Positions 16,995-27,885 of a DNA stretch of 64,000 nucleotides are shown piece after piece. Both the position numbers and the translations under genes were made by a program. Numbering within the stretch: the first letter of the stretch is position 1; every line of letters starts with the position of its first letter. A model generated the notes under the pieces. The model had not been told where the DNA came from. It saw only the letters and a program-made list of their open reading frames with translations, and did no database searches. Source of the stretch: NCEH01 sp043195125 (lineage in GTDB: Bacteria > Pseudomonadota > Alphaproteobacteria > Rhizobiales > Xanthobacteraceae); the NCBI RefSeq assembly GCF_043195125.1, contig NZ_JBAFWR010000007.1. One strand, written 5' to 3'.

Positions 16995-17324
16995 ATGGCC
17001 CAGAATATCGAAGACTTTCAGAAGCTCGGTAAGGAAAACGTCGAAATCGCCATGAAGAGCTTCGGCACCTTCTCCAAGAGCGCCCAGGCGATCGCGCTCG
17101 AAATCGCCGATTACACCAAGAGCTCGTTCGAGCTCGGCACGGCCACTCTCGAGAAGCTGCTGGGCGCCAAGACGCTCGAGCAGGCTGTCGAGATCCAGCA
17201 GTCCTACCTGAAGACCGCGTACGAAGGCCTGGTGGCGGAAACCACCAAGCTCGGCGAGCTGTACAAGGAACTCGCCAAGGAAGCCTACAAGCCGTACGAG
17301 AGCGCCTTCGCCAAGGTTCAGTGA
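16995..17324 (+). CDS. Phasin family protein
   Basis: A 109-residue helical protein of the Phasin_2 type that coats polyhydroxyalkanoate granules. Visible hallmarks are IEDFQKLGKENVEIAMKSFG, the AQAIALEIADYTKSSFELG helix and AKTLEQAVEIQQSYLKTAYEG, all amphipathic and lacking cysteine. The ATG at 16995 has GAGGA five bases upstream; an earlier in-frame ATG at 16983 would put the Shine-Dalgarno inside the coding region. It is monocistronic with its own promoter and TGCA-rich operator. It could instead be a phasin-like protein not tied to PHA, but context favours storage granules. Confidence 0.9.
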   Translation: MAQNIEDFQKLGKENVEIAMKSFGTFSKSAQAIALEIADYTKSSFELGTATLEKLLGAKTLEQAVEIQQSYLKTAYEGLVAETTKLGELYKELAKEAYKPYESAFAKVQ

Positions 17325-17518
17325 CAGCGCCTGATACGCTTAGGCTCCCACGGGAGCCTTTCGCGTGGCTTTCCAAAGTGAGCCGGGAGGCGTCATTTTG
17401 AAGCCTATGACCAACGGTGGTCTGGCATTGCCGGGCCCCCGTTCCTATTATCTGGCACGTGCCCGACGCCCGACCGCATCTGCGCGGCCCGTCAAAACCT
17501 GGCACGGATGCCGATGAA

Positions 17519-17932
17519 ATGATGCAGTCCTCTTCTCGCTCTGATCTTTCTCATTCCCCGTTGCGCCCGGGGCGTGCGGCTTATGCGCCGCCGATGGCTG
17601 CTGGCGAACCGCCGCGCCGAAACGGCGGCAACGACAATCCCGGCACCGCCGTCATCACCCGCACGAAGACGCAGACCAAGCGGCCCAGCCTCTATCGCGT
17701 CCTGCTGTTGAACGACGACTACACCCCCATGGAATTCGTGGTCCACGTGCTCGAGCGCTTCTTCAACAAGGGGCGCGAGGAGGCGAACACCATCATGATG
17801 CACGTTCACCAGAACGGCGTCGGCGAGTGCGGCGTGTTCACCTATGAGGTCGCCGAGACAAAAGTGACGCAGGTGATGGACTTCGCGCGCAAACACCAAC
17901 ATCCTCTGCAATGTGTGATGGAAAAAAAATAG
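17519..17932 (+). CDS. clpS: ClpS, ATP-dependent Clp protease adapter
   Basis: ClpS brings N-degron substrates to ClpAP. The 137-residue protein has a variable, low-complexity N-terminal 45 residues, then the ClpS core: RPSLYRVLLLNDDYTPMEFVV (the DDYTPMEFV binding-pocket motif), LERFFNKGREEANTIMMHVHQNG and GVFTYEVAETKVTQVMDFAR. The core is fully conserved, so specificity for Leu/Phe/Tyr/Trp N-termini is expected. Two adjacent ATGs (17519, 17522) are possible starts; the Shine-Dalgarno is weak. The stop lies 158 bases before clpA on the same strand. The Bpt enzyme at the left edge supplies leucine tags to this adapter. Confidence 0.93.
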   Translation: MMQSSSRSDLSHSPLRPGRAAYAPPMAAGEPPRRNGGNDNPGTAVITRTKTQTKRPSLYRVLLLNDDYTPMEFVVHVLERFFNKGREEANTIMMHVHQNGVGECGVFTYEVAETKVTQVMDFARKHQHPLQCVMEKK

Positions 17933-18090
17933 GTGCATTCGCGTTCGGCAGCGTCTCAAATTGGTGATGGAGATGTTCGGGCAAGGCTCTTGCGTAATCT
18001 GAGGGCCGGTACAAAGTTTGAAGGAGCGCGTGTGCCGACGGAGCCGACGGACGTTCCGGGTTTCGGGCGGTGCACGAGATAGAGGTCTAG

Positions 18091-20595
<2,505 letters not shown>

Positions 20596-20621
20596 GCCGA
20601 GCGGTGGATTGAAATGCGAAA

Positions 20622-20651
20622 CGGGCGGCCATTGGCCGCCCGCTTTGTTTG
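20622..20651 (+). terminator. Intrinsic terminator of clpA
   Basis: CGGGCGGCC, a three-base loop ATT and GGCCGCCCG form a perfect nine-base-pair stem, followed by CTTTGTTTG. It lies 27 bases after the clpA stop and before the convergent pabC gene. Confidence 0.8.
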
Positions 20652-20712
20652 AAAGCGCCGCATGGCAGCGCTGCGCGAGAATCCGATGGCGCAGGCCGCC
20701 GCCTCGCCGACC

Positions 20713-21504
20713 TTAAAGGCCGAGCGACGCGCGCAGGGTCTCGGCGACCGGATAGGCGTCGGGCAGCGCACGCCCTTCAAGATGCGACACGGACCGGATG
20801 CCCAGGCTGCTTGTGAGAAAAATCTCCTGCGCCTGAGCCAAATCCTCTTCCCGAAGCGTCACTTCGCTGCCGTGTTCGCGCAGCACCTCGGCGCGCATGA
20901 TGCCGGGCAGGGCGCCTTCGCACACGGGCGGTGTCAGCAGCATGTTGCCGATCACCACGAACAGGTTCGCGATGGTGCTTTCGGCCACCCGTCCGCGCGT
21001 ATTGAGCAACAGGGCATCGTCTGCCCCCCGCGCGGCGGCCTCCTGGCGGGCGAGAATATTGTCCAGGTAGTTCAGCGATTTGACGGCATGCAGCGGCGAC
21101 AGCTCGTTGCGCCGTGTGACACGGGCGATGACGAGGCGTGCCGGCGGCGCGGGCGGTGATGCGGGGGCGGCGGTGATCAGCAACGTGGGTTCGGGCTCGG
21201 CCGGCGGCAGCACGCCGCGCGGACCGGACCCTCGGCTCAGCGTGATGCGCACCACCCCATCGGAAAGCCCGTTCGCCTCCAGCACCGCGAGCGCTGCGGC
21301 CTTGAAATCCATCTGCGGCAGCGGCAGGCCCAGAACGCGCGCCCCGGCGGCGAGGCGCGCGAGATGGGCATGCAGGTGCCATAGGGCGCCGCCCTTGGCG
21401 CGCAGGGTCTCGAACAGGCCGTCGCCGAGGGTGAAGCCGCGATCGTCGGGGGAAATCCGCCCCGCACCGTGCTCCACGAGCGCGCCGTTGAGCCACAGGA
21501 TCAT
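20713..21504 (-). CDS. pabC: Aminotransferase class IV, probably 4-amino-4-deoxychorismate lyase
   Basis: A 263-residue PLP enzyme of fold-type IV. It has ISPDDRGFTLGDGLFETLRA near the start, the PLP-lysine region LHAVKSLNYLDNILARQEA and VAESTIANLFVVIGN. Because it overlaps the pabB stop by four bases (ATGA at 21501-21504), it is best read as PabC, which removes pyruvate from aminodeoxychorismate to give p-aminobenzoate for folate. It is also near the D-amino-acid/branched-chain aminotransferases in sequence. The start ATG at 21504 is fixed by this coupling. Confidence 0.85.
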   Translation of the reverse strand: MILWLNGALVEHGAGRISPDDRGFTLGDGLFETLRAKGGALWHLHAHLARLAAGARVLGLPLPQMDFKAAALAVLEANGLSDGVVRITLSRGSGPRGVLPPAEPEPTLLITAAPASPPAPPARLVIARVTRRNELSPLHAVKSLNYLDNILARQEAAARGADDALLLNTRGRVAESTIANLFVVIGNMLLTPPVCEGALPGIMRAEVLREHGSEVTLREEDLAQAQEIFLTSSLGIRSVSHLEGRALPDAYPVAETLRASLGL

Positions 21505-22895
21505 GCCGGCTCTCCTGAAACTGCCCGCAGCAGGGGGGCGATTTTCACCATGCTTTCCTCATATTCGTCCGCCGGAACCGAATCCGCGACGATGCCGCCC
21601 CCGGCTTGGGCGATCAGTGTCTCACCGCTGCGTGCCAATGTGCGGATGACGATGGACGTGTCCATGGCGCCGTCGAAGCCGATCCAGCCGATGGCGCCGC
21701 AATAGATCCCGCGCGGCAGCGGCTCCAATTCGTGGATGATCTCGATGGCGCGGATCTTCGGCGCGCCGGTGATCGACCCACCGGGAAAGCAGGCCCTCAG
21801 CAGGTCCATGGGGCCGATGCCTGGGCGCAGCCGGCTTTCCACCACGGAGACCAGATGATGGACGGAGGCGAAGGTCTCAAGCCCGTTCAGCACCGGCACA
21901 CTGATGCTTCCGATGCGCGAGACCCGGCCAAGGTCGTTTCGCATCAGATCGACAATCATCAGATTTTCTGCACGGTCCTTGGGGCTCGCCAGCAGGGCGG
22001 CGGCGCTCTCAGCATCGCGCGCGGGCTCGGCATGCCGGGGGCGCGTCCCCTTGATGGGGCGTGTCTCGACCTCGCCCTTGGCGCTCAGGCGCAGGAAGCG
22101 TTCTGGCGAGGCGCTGATAACGGCGTGTGTGCCATCCCCCGTGAGCAAGGCGGAGAAGGGCGCGGGGCTCAAATCCAGCAGGCGCAGATAGAGCGCGTAA
22201 TCAGTGAGGCCGGCGGGACGCGCGGCCAGCATGGCCTGGGTGAGGTTGGCCTGAAAGATGTCGCCAGCGCGGATATATTCGATCACGCGGGCGATGCTGG
22301 CTTCCACTTCCGCCCGCAGCTGAATCGCCGTCCAAGAGCTACGGGCCGACCAATCCGGCTGCCGCCGCTGCTTGGGCGCGCAGGTGATGCGGGCGAGGAG
22401 GGCTTCGGCCCGCGCCTGCGCCCGTTGCACGCGCCCAGGGCCCGCGGGTTCGGGCATGCCGCTGGAGAGGACGAAGGCGGCCTGTTCCACATGGTCGAAG
22501 GCGACAATCGAATCATAGAGCCCGAAAGCCATGTCGGGAAACGGCACGGGGCTTGAGCGAGGGGCGGGCAGGCGTTCCAGATGGCGGCCGAGCTCGTAGG
22601 ATAAAAACCCGACAGCGCCCGTTGCGAAAGGCACCGGGCTCTCACCGGCCTCAAGGACACAGGCATCGAGGGCGGTTTCCAGCGCGGTGAAGGGATCGGC
22701 CGAAACCAGCAGCCCGTCCACCCGCACGCCGTCGGCTGATGCCAGAATGCGACGGAACGGATCGACGGCGATGTAGGAATAGCGGCCGCGTGCACCGTCA
22801 ATCGCGCCGCTGTGGAGCAACGCTGCGAAAGGCTCGCTCGCGAAGGCCTCGAACAGCGCCACCGGATCGGCATAGGGAAAGGGAACGACGCGCAC
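21501..22895 (-). CDS. pabB: Aminodeoxychorismate synthase component I
   Basis: PabB uses ammonia to convert chorismate into 4-amino-4-deoxychorismate, the first step to p-aminobenzoate. The 464-residue frame from GTG 22895 starts VRVVPFPYADPVALFEAF. The chorismate-binding domain is at residues about 190-450: RVIEYIRAGDIFQANLTQA, SASPERFLRL, then the catalytic signature FPGGSITGAPKIRAIEIIHELEP and GWIGFDGAMDTSIVIRTL. The absence of a tightly bound tryptophan site and the pairing with pabC argue for PabB over TrpE. The reading frame continues upstream to 23198 but overlaps the divergent azlC region, so I use the GTG. pabA is not nearby. Confidence 0.9.
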   Translation of the reverse strand: MRVVPFPYADPVALFEAFASEPFAALLHSGAIDGARGRYSYIAVDPFRRILASADGVRVDGLLVSADPFTALETALDACVLEAGESPVPFATGAVGFLSYELGRHLERLPAPRSSPVPFPDMAFGLYDSIVAFDHVEQAAFVLSSGMPEPAGPGRVQRAQARAEALLARITCAPKQRRQPDWSARSSWTAIQLRAEVEASIARVIEYIRAGDIFQANLTQAMLAARPAGLTDYALYLRLLDLSPAPFSALLTGDGTHAVISASPERFLRLSAKGEVETRPIKGTRPRHAEPARDAESAAALLASPKDRAENLMIVDLMRNDLGRVSRIGSISVPVLNGLETFASVHHLVSVVESRLRPGIGPMDLLRACFPGGSITGAPKIRAIEIIHELEPLPRGIYCGAIGWIGFDGAMDTSIVIRTLARSGETLIAQAGGGIVADSVPADEYEESMVKIAPLLRAVSGEPA

Positions 22896-23085
22896 GGGAT
22901 TCGCTGGAAAGCTGGAGAAAGGCCCATTCCTTCTATTGCCTAACGGCCGGCGGCGAAAGCGTGCTGCACGCGCCGGCTGTAAGCCGCATGGCCTGTGTGG
23001 GAGCTCTGCAAATGATGCAGATGCCACGCAACCATGTGATGTTAATTTGCCCGACACGCACTCCAGAACGGACAAGAAGCCGCCC

Positions 23086-23862
23086 GTGCCGCCCTCTTTC
23101 TCTGCTCCGGCCGAACCGCCACCTCCGCCGCCCGACCTTGTTCCTACACTGCACCGCACGACTCTCGGCTGGGCGGGGCATGGCGCGCGGCACGCCATCT
23201 CCGTGCCCGGAGTGGTGCTCTTCGCCGGCTATGTCGGTCTGGGAGGCCTGCTTCATGGGGTCGGCTTCCCCTTCTTTGCCGGCATGCTCTCCACGCTCTT
23301 GATCTGGGCGCTTCCGGCCCAGGTGATCCTTGCTGGCGGCATCGGGGCTGGAACCGCGTTACCGGCGATTGCCCTCGCCATCGGCCTGTCCTCATTGCGG
23401 TTGCTGCCCATGACGGTTGCGATCGCCCCGTTCATGCGCGGCCATAGGCGCAGTTTCTGGGCGGAGTTGCTGTGCTCCCATTATGTGGCGATGACCTTCT
23501 GGGTGGAGGGGCTGCGCTTGCTGCCCAAGGTTCCGGGCGAGGGGCGCGTCGCGTTCGCCCTTGGGCTCGGCAATGCGCTGCTGGCCATAAGCCTCGCCGG
23601 CACGGCGGTGGGATTCTTCCTCGCAGGGGAATTGCCGCCCACACTTGCTGCCGCCCTGCTGTTTCTCACGCCGGTGTCGTTCTCGCTGATGATGATCCGC
23701 AATGCCGGCCGTGACCTGATGGATTGGCTTGCCCTTGCCGCCGGACTTTTGAGCGTGCCGTTCGTGGTTGGGCTCGCCGGCGGGGCGGACCTGATGATCA
23801 GCGGCATCGGCGGAGGAACCGTCGCCTATCTCATCGGGCTCTTTCTGCGGAGGCGCGCATGA
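23086..23862 (+). CDS. azlC: AzlC-type branched-chain amino acid exporter, large subunit
   Basis: A 258-residue integral membrane protein with about eight hydrophobic segments, forming with AzlD a branched-chain amino acid export permease (LIV-E family). The region ARHAISVPGVVLFAGYVGLGG and FAGMLSTLLIWALPAQVILAG are typical of AzlC. The family start is uncertain: no ATG is available, and the GTG at 23086 (VPPSFSAPAE) lies after GGACAAGAAG, but the open frame begins at 22936. The stop TGA overlaps the azlD ATG by four bases. Confidence 0.85.
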   Translation: MPPSFSAPAEPPPPPPDLVPTLHRTTLGWAGHGARHAISVPGVVLFAGYVGLGGLLHGVGFPFFAGMLSTLLIWALPAQVILAGGIGAGTALPAIALAIGLSSLRLLPMTVAIAPFMRGHRRSFWAELLCSHYVAMTFWVEGLRLLPKVPGEGRVAFALGLGNALLAISLAGTAVGFFLAGELPPTLAAALLFLTPVSFSLMMIRNAGRDLMDWLALAAGLLSVPFVVGLAGGADLMISGIGGGTVAYLIGLFLRRRA

Positions 23863-24206
23863 GCGCGCTTTCCGGTGAGGCGGCGGCGATACTGGTGGTG
23901 ATATTGGTCGGCTTCCTGCCCACCGAGATGTGGCGGGCGCTGGCGATGGTGGCCGGCCGAAAAGTGCAGGAAGGCAGCGAATTATTCCGCTGGGTCAAAG
24001 CGGTGGCGACGGCCTTGCTGGCGGCCGTGGTGGGCCGGCTGATCTTCGCCCCGGCGGGCACATTGGCCGAGATGCCGCTGCTTCTGCGACTTGCGAGCAT
24101 CGCCATAGGGGTCGCGGTGTTCTTCGCCTGCCGCCGTTCGATTCTGCTCGGGGCGCTTGCGGGTGAGGCCGTGCTGCTGGGCGGCGCCTGGTGGTTTCTG
24201 GGCTGA
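23859..24206 (+). CDS. azlD: AzlD, small subunit of the branched-chain amino acid exporter
   Basis: A 115-residue protein with three or four membrane helices, containing ILVVILVGFLPTEMWRALAM near the N-terminus and VKAVATALLAAVVGRLI. It is the usual partner of AzlC. The ATGA overlap with azlC at 23859 shows translational coupling. Transport direction and substrate are inferred from the family only. Confidence 0.9.
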   Translation: MSALSGEAAAILVVILVGFLPTEMWRALAMVAGRKVQEGSELFRWVKAVATALLAAVVGRLIFAPAGTLAEMPLLLRLASIAIGVAVFFACRRSILLGALAGEAVLLGGAWWFLG

Positions 24207-24230
24207 GGGCGCTGCCGTCCGTCGGCAGGC

Positions 24231-24259
24231 AAAAAGAAGGGGCGCCGCGAAGGCGCCCC
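24231..24259 (-). terminator. Intrinsic terminator of glnA
   Basis: GGGGCGCC, loop GCGAA, GGCGCCCC gives an eight-base-pair GC-rich stem (24239-24259). On the minus strand it is followed by TTCTTTTT (complement of 24231-24238), so it terminates glnA. It lies between convergent azlD and glnA and may also stop read-through from azlD. Confidence 0.8.
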
Positions 24260-24313
24260 AGCTGGAAGAGTCACACAAAGGAAGCCGGTGGCGAACCGCC
24301 GGCCGGTTCGGCC

Positions 24314-25723
24314 TCAGACCGAATAGTACATCTCGAATTCGACCGGGTGCGGCGTCATTTCGAAACGCATCACTTCGGTCATCTTGAGATCGATATAGGC
24401 TTCGATGAAGTCCGGAGCGAAGACACCGCCCTTCTGAAGATAGGCATTGTCATCTTCCAGCGACTTCAGCGCTTCGCGCAGCGAACCGCAGACGGTCGGG
24501 ATCTGCTTCAGCTCCGCCGGGGGCAGATCGTACAGGTCCTTATCCATCGCCGCGCCGGGATCGATGCGGTTGAGGATACCGTCCATGCCGGCCATGAACA
24601 GGGCCGCGAAGGCGAGATAGGGGTTCGCGCCCGGATCGGGAAAGCGGACCTCGACGCGCTTGGCCTTGGGATTGTTGGTGTAGGGGATGCGGCAGGAGGC
24701 CGAACGGTTGCGCGCGGAATAGGCGAGCAGAACCGGAGCTTCATAGCCGGGCACCAGCCGCTTGTACGAGTTGGTCAGCGGATTGGTGAAGGCGTTCAGC
24801 GACTTGGCATGCTTGATGATGCCGCCGATGTACCACAGGCATTCCTGGCTGAGGTCGGCATACTTGTCGCCGGCGAACAGGGGCTTGCCGTCCTTCCAGA
24901 TGGACTGGTGGACGTGCATGCCAGAGCCGTTGTCGCCGAACACCGGCTTCGGCATGAAGGTCGCGGTCTTGCCATAGATGTTGGCGACCTGATGGATGCA
25001 GTACTTATAGATCTGCAGATGGTCGGCCATGGTGACGAGCGGGCCGAACTTCAGGCCCAGTTCGTGCTGGGCGGAGGCGACTTCATGGTGGTGCTTTTCC
25101 ACCTTCGCGCCCATCTTGGCCATGGCGCCGAGCATTTCGGAACGCATGTCCTGCGCGCTGTCGAGCGGGGGAACCGGGAAGTAGCCGCCCTTGGTCTTGA
25201 TGCGGTGACCAAGGTTACCGCCTTCATATTCCGTGTCGCCATTGATCGGCAGCTCGACGGAATCGAGCTTGAAGCCCGTGTTGTACGGGTCGGCCTTGAA
25301 GCGCACGTCGTCGAAGATGAAGAATTCGGCCTCGGGGCCGAAATAGACCGCATCGCCGATGCCGGTGGACTTCGCGTAGGCCTCGGCCTTCTTCGCGATG
25401 CCGCGCGGATCGCGCGCATAGGGTTCGCCGGTGGTGGGCTCCAGCACGTCACACACGATGGACATCGTGGTTTCGGAGAAGAAGGGGTCAATGCAGGCGG
25501 TTGCCGGATCGGGCAGAAGCTGCATGTCGGATTCGTTGATGGCCTTCCAACCGGCGATGGAGGAGCCGTCGAAGGCGGTGCCTTCGCTGAACAGGTCTTC
25601 GTCCACCATGGAGAGGTCGAAGGTTACGTGCTGCCACTTCCCGCGTGGGTCGGTGAAGCGAAGGTCGACGTATTTAACGTCGTTGTTCTTTATGGAGTCG
25701 AAGACATCCTTGACCGTAGACAT
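24314..25723 (-). CDS. glnA: Glutamine synthetase type I
   Basis: GlnA makes glutamine from glutamate, ammonia and ATP. The 469-residue protein matches the bacterial GSI length (E. coli 469). It shows the latch region FDGSSIAGWKAINESDM, the ATP/metal region GPEAEFFIFDDVRF, GSGMHVHQSIWKDGKPL and the adenylylation-loop tyrosine in KDLYDLPPAELKQIP, so it is under GlnE control. It lies directly downstream of glnB on the same strand with a 42-base gap, matching the glnBA operon of alphaproteobacteria. Expression is expected to follow the sigma54 promoter upstream of glnB. Confidence 0.98.
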   Translation of the reverse strand: MSTVKDVFDSIKNNDVKYVDLRFTDPRGKWQHVTFDLSMVDEDLFSEGTAFDGSSIAGWKAINESDMQLLPDPATACIDPFFSETTMSIVCDVLEPTTGEPYARDPRGIAKKAEAYAKSTGIGDAVYFGPEAEFFIFDDVRFKADPYNTGFKLDSVELPINGDTEYEGGNLGHRIKTKGGYFPVPPLDSAQDMRSEMLGAMAKMGAKVEKHHHEVASAQHELGLKFGPLVTMADHLQIYKYCIHQVANIYGKTATFMPKPVFGDNGSGMHVHQSIWKDGKPLFAGDKYADLSQECLWYIGGIIKHAKSLNAFTNPLTNSYKRLVPGYEAPVLLAYSARNRSASCRIPYTNNPKAKRVEVRFPDPGANPYLAFAALFMAGMDGILNRIDPGAAMDKDLYDLPPAELKQIPTVCGSLREALKSLEDDNAYLQKGGVFAPDFIEAYIDLKMTEVMRFEMTPHPVEFEMYYSV

Positions 25724-25765
25724 GCTGGTAAGTGCCTTTCCTCTAGTACTGTTCTTGGTACTTTA

Positions 25766-26104
25766 TTAAATGGCGTCGAGACCAGATTCGCCCGTACGGA
25801 TGCGGATCGCTTCCTCAATGTTGGAGACGAAGATCTTGCCGTCACCGATGCGGCCGGTCTGCGCGGCGCGACGAATCGCGTCCACGGCTTTTTCGACCAT
25901 GTCGTCGGCGATAACCACCTCGATTTTCACTTTCGGGAGGAAATCGACCACATATTCGGCTCCACGATAGAGCTCAGTGTGGCCCTTCTGGCGCCCGAAG
26001 CCCTTCGCCTCGGTGACGGTGATGCCCTGGAGACCGACATCTTGCAGCGCCTCCTTCACCTCGTCGAGCTTGAAGGGTTTAATGATGGCCTCGATCTTTT
26101 TCAT
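25766..26104 (-). CDS. glnB: Nitrogen regulatory protein P-II (GlnB)
   Basis: PII senses 2-oxoglutarate and ATP/ADP and signals to NtrB, GlnE and others. The 112-residue protein has the exact GlnB size: MKKIEAIIKPFKLDEVKEAL at the start, the T-loop GHTELYRGAEYVVDFLPK with the uridylylated Tyr51, and GRIGDGKIFVSN. The ATG at 26104 is fixed by this motif; upstream in-frame codons are leader sequence. It is the first gene of the glnBA operon. The AmtB partner is absent here, which points to GlnB and not GlnK. Confidence 0.96.
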   Translation of the reverse strand: MKKIEAIIKPFKLDEVKEALQDVGLQGITVTEAKGFGRQKGHTELYRGAEYVVDFLPKVKIEVVIADDMVEKAVDAIRRAAQTGRIGDGKIFVSNIEEAIRIRTGESGLDAI

Positions 26105-26160
26105 GCGCTCCGTCTCCCTGGCCCGTCCCACCGGCAATTGGCCGAGCCGGTTTCCCCTTA

Positions 26161-26176
26161 AGCAGGATGCGTGCCA
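26161..26176 (-). promoter_or_regulatory. Sigma54 (-24/-12) promoter of glnBA
   Basis: On the minus strand the sequence is TGGCACGCATCCTGCT: a perfect TGGCACG -24 element, four bases, and CTGCT (consensus TTGCW) at -12, with GG and GC separated by exactly 10 bases. The transcript start would be about 26150, leaving a 45-base leader to glnB. NtrC activation is expected from the family; I could not identify a convincing NtrC site further upstream. Confidence 0.75.
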
Positions 26177-26306
26177 TGCGCGGCAATACATGACCTCTTC
26201 GCTGCCCATTGGCAACTGTGACTAAAAAACAGTCAGAATGATCAGATATTGTGCAGTGTTTAATGCGCTTATCGACAGTTGATGGACGGGAAATAGGCAA
26301 GAGGCG

Positions 26307-27812
26307 ATGGAGACCCGAATGATCGAGCTTTTAGACCCTGCCGAGATGGGTCAGGCTGACCAACTTGCCATCCGTGCCGGAATTGCGGGCAGTGTGCTCA
26401 TGGAGCGGGCCGGCACGGCCGTGGCGGATACGGTCGCGCGCCAAGCTCTTTCCACGCGGGTCACGATCCTTTGCGGTCCGGGAAACAATGGGGGTGACGG
26501 ATTCGTCGCGGCGCGGGTGTTGAAGCAGCGCGGCTTCCGCGTCCGCCTCGCCCTGCTGGGAAACCGCGCCGCGCTGAAGGGCGATGCGGCCGGTGCCGCC
26601 GAGCGCTGGAACGGCCCGGTGGAGGACCCCGCCACCCTCGATCTCGGCGCGGGCGATCTGATCGTGGACGCCCTGTTCGGCGCCGGCCTTGCCCGCGATC
26701 TCGACGGCGCCGCGCGCGCCCTCGTGGAGCGCATGGGGGCGAGCGGCAAGCCGATCGTGGCCGTCGATCTGCCTTCGGGCCTGGACGGCGCCACCGGCGC
26801 GGTCCGCGGGGCGGCGGCTCAGGCTGTCGAGACGGTCACGTTCTTTCGCCGCAAGCCCGGCCACCTGCTGCTGCCGGGCCGCGCGCTCTGCGGCCGGGTG
26901 CGGGTGGCGGATATCGGTATTCCCGAAACGGTGCTCGAAACCATCCGGCCGCTCACAGGCGTGAACGCACCAGCCGCCTGGGGTGCGCATTTTCCGGTTC
27001 CCGGCACGATGGGTCACAAATATGCGCGCGGCCATGCGGTGGTGGTGAGCGGCGGCGCCTGGACGGCGGGCGCGGCGCGGCTCTCGGCGCGCGGGGCGCT
27101 GCGGGCGGGGGCGGGGCTGGTCACCATCGCCTGTCCGCCCGAGGCGCTGGCGATCCACGCCGTTTCCTATGCCGCCATCATGACGCGCCCGTGCGCGGCG
27201 CCGGCCGATCTGATCGCATTGCTGGAGGATCGGCGCCTGTCCACGGTCGTGCTCGGGCCGGGGCTCGGGGTCGGCGCGCGGACGCGGGACCTGCTGGAGG
27301 CCGCCGGCGGCTCCCATCGCAGCCTTGTGGTGGACGCGGATGCCCTCACCAGCTTCGCGGGCGAAGCGGTTAGCCTCGCCGCTCTGCTCGGCCGATGCGC
27401 CGGAGCCGTCGTCACGCCCCATGACGGCGAGTTCGCGCGCCTGTTTGCCGGGCAGGCCGATATTCTTGACGCTCCTTCCAAGCTGGCGCGCGCGCGGGCG
27501 GCGGCACGCATGCTCGGGGCGGTGGTGGTGCTGAAGGGCGCGGATACGGTCGTCGCCAGCCCGGACGGGCGCGCCTCCATCGCCGAGAACGCCCCGCCGA
27601 TGCTGGCGACGGCGGGTTCGGGCGATGTGCTCTCGGGTTTCATCGGCGGGCTGTTGTCGCAGGGCATGCCGCCGTTCGAGGCCGCGAGCGCCGGGGTTTG
27701 GCTGCACGGCGAGGCCGGCAACGAGGCCGGGGCCGGTCTCATCGCGGACGATCTGCCGGAGGCCTTACCGGCGGTTTATGGCCGGCTGTTCGCGGATCTG
27801 CCGTCCCATTGA
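26307..27812 (+). CDS. nnr: Bifunctional NAD(P)H-hydrate epimerase/ADP-dependent dehydratase
   Basis: This enzyme repairs NADHX and NADPHX. The 501-residue protein joins an N-terminal YjeF_N epimerase (about residues 5-210; ILCGPGNNGGDGFVAARVL and IVAVDLPSGLDGATG) to a C-terminal ribokinase-like dehydratase (about residues 230-495; GHKYARGHAVVVSGG, VLGPGLGVGARTRDLLEAAG and the active-site loop MLATAGSGDVLSGFIGGLL). The full-length fusion is the standard bacterial Nnr. Start ATG 26307 is used; another in-frame ATG at 26319 has GGAG eight bases upstream and may be the true one. It is divergent from glnB. Confidence 0.92.
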   Translation: METRMIELLDPAEMGQADQLAIRAGIAGSVLMERAGTAVADTVARQALSTRVTILCGPGNNGGDGFVAARVLKQRGFRVRLALLGNRAALKGDAAGAAERWNGPVEDPATLDLGAGDLIVDALFGAGLARDLDGAARALVERMGASGKPIVAVDLPSGLDGATGAVRGAAAQAVETVTFFRRKPGHLLLPGRALCGRVRVADIGIPETVLETIRPLTGVNAPAAWGAHFPVPGTMGHKYARGHAVVVSGGAWTAGAARLSARGALRAGAGLVTIACPPEALAIHAVSYAAIMTRPCAAPADLIALLEDRRLSTVVLGPGLGVGARTRDLLEAAGGSHRSLVVDADALTSFAGEAVSLAALLGRCAGAVVTPHDGEFARLFAGQADILDAPSKLARARAAARMLGAVVVLKGADTVVASPDGRASIAENAPPMLATAGSGDVLSGFIGGLLSQGMPPFEAASAGVWLHGEAGNEAGAGLIADDLPEALPAVYGRLFADLPSH

Positions 27813-27885
27813 GGCCTCTTGCCGCAGAGCCCGGTCCCGACGAACCGCGCGGCGCCTGCGCCGCGGGGTCGTCAGGTGAATACGT

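Noticed and set aside
24191..26161. 656-codon plus-strand frame opposite glnA and glnB
   Set aside because: It is antisense to two unambiguous genes; codon bias and composition fit a shadow frame.
26245..26272. Possible NtrC site TGCAGTGTTTAATGC upstream of the glnB promoter
   Set aside because: Arms GCA/TGC are one base too close and flanking bases do not match the consensus well enough.
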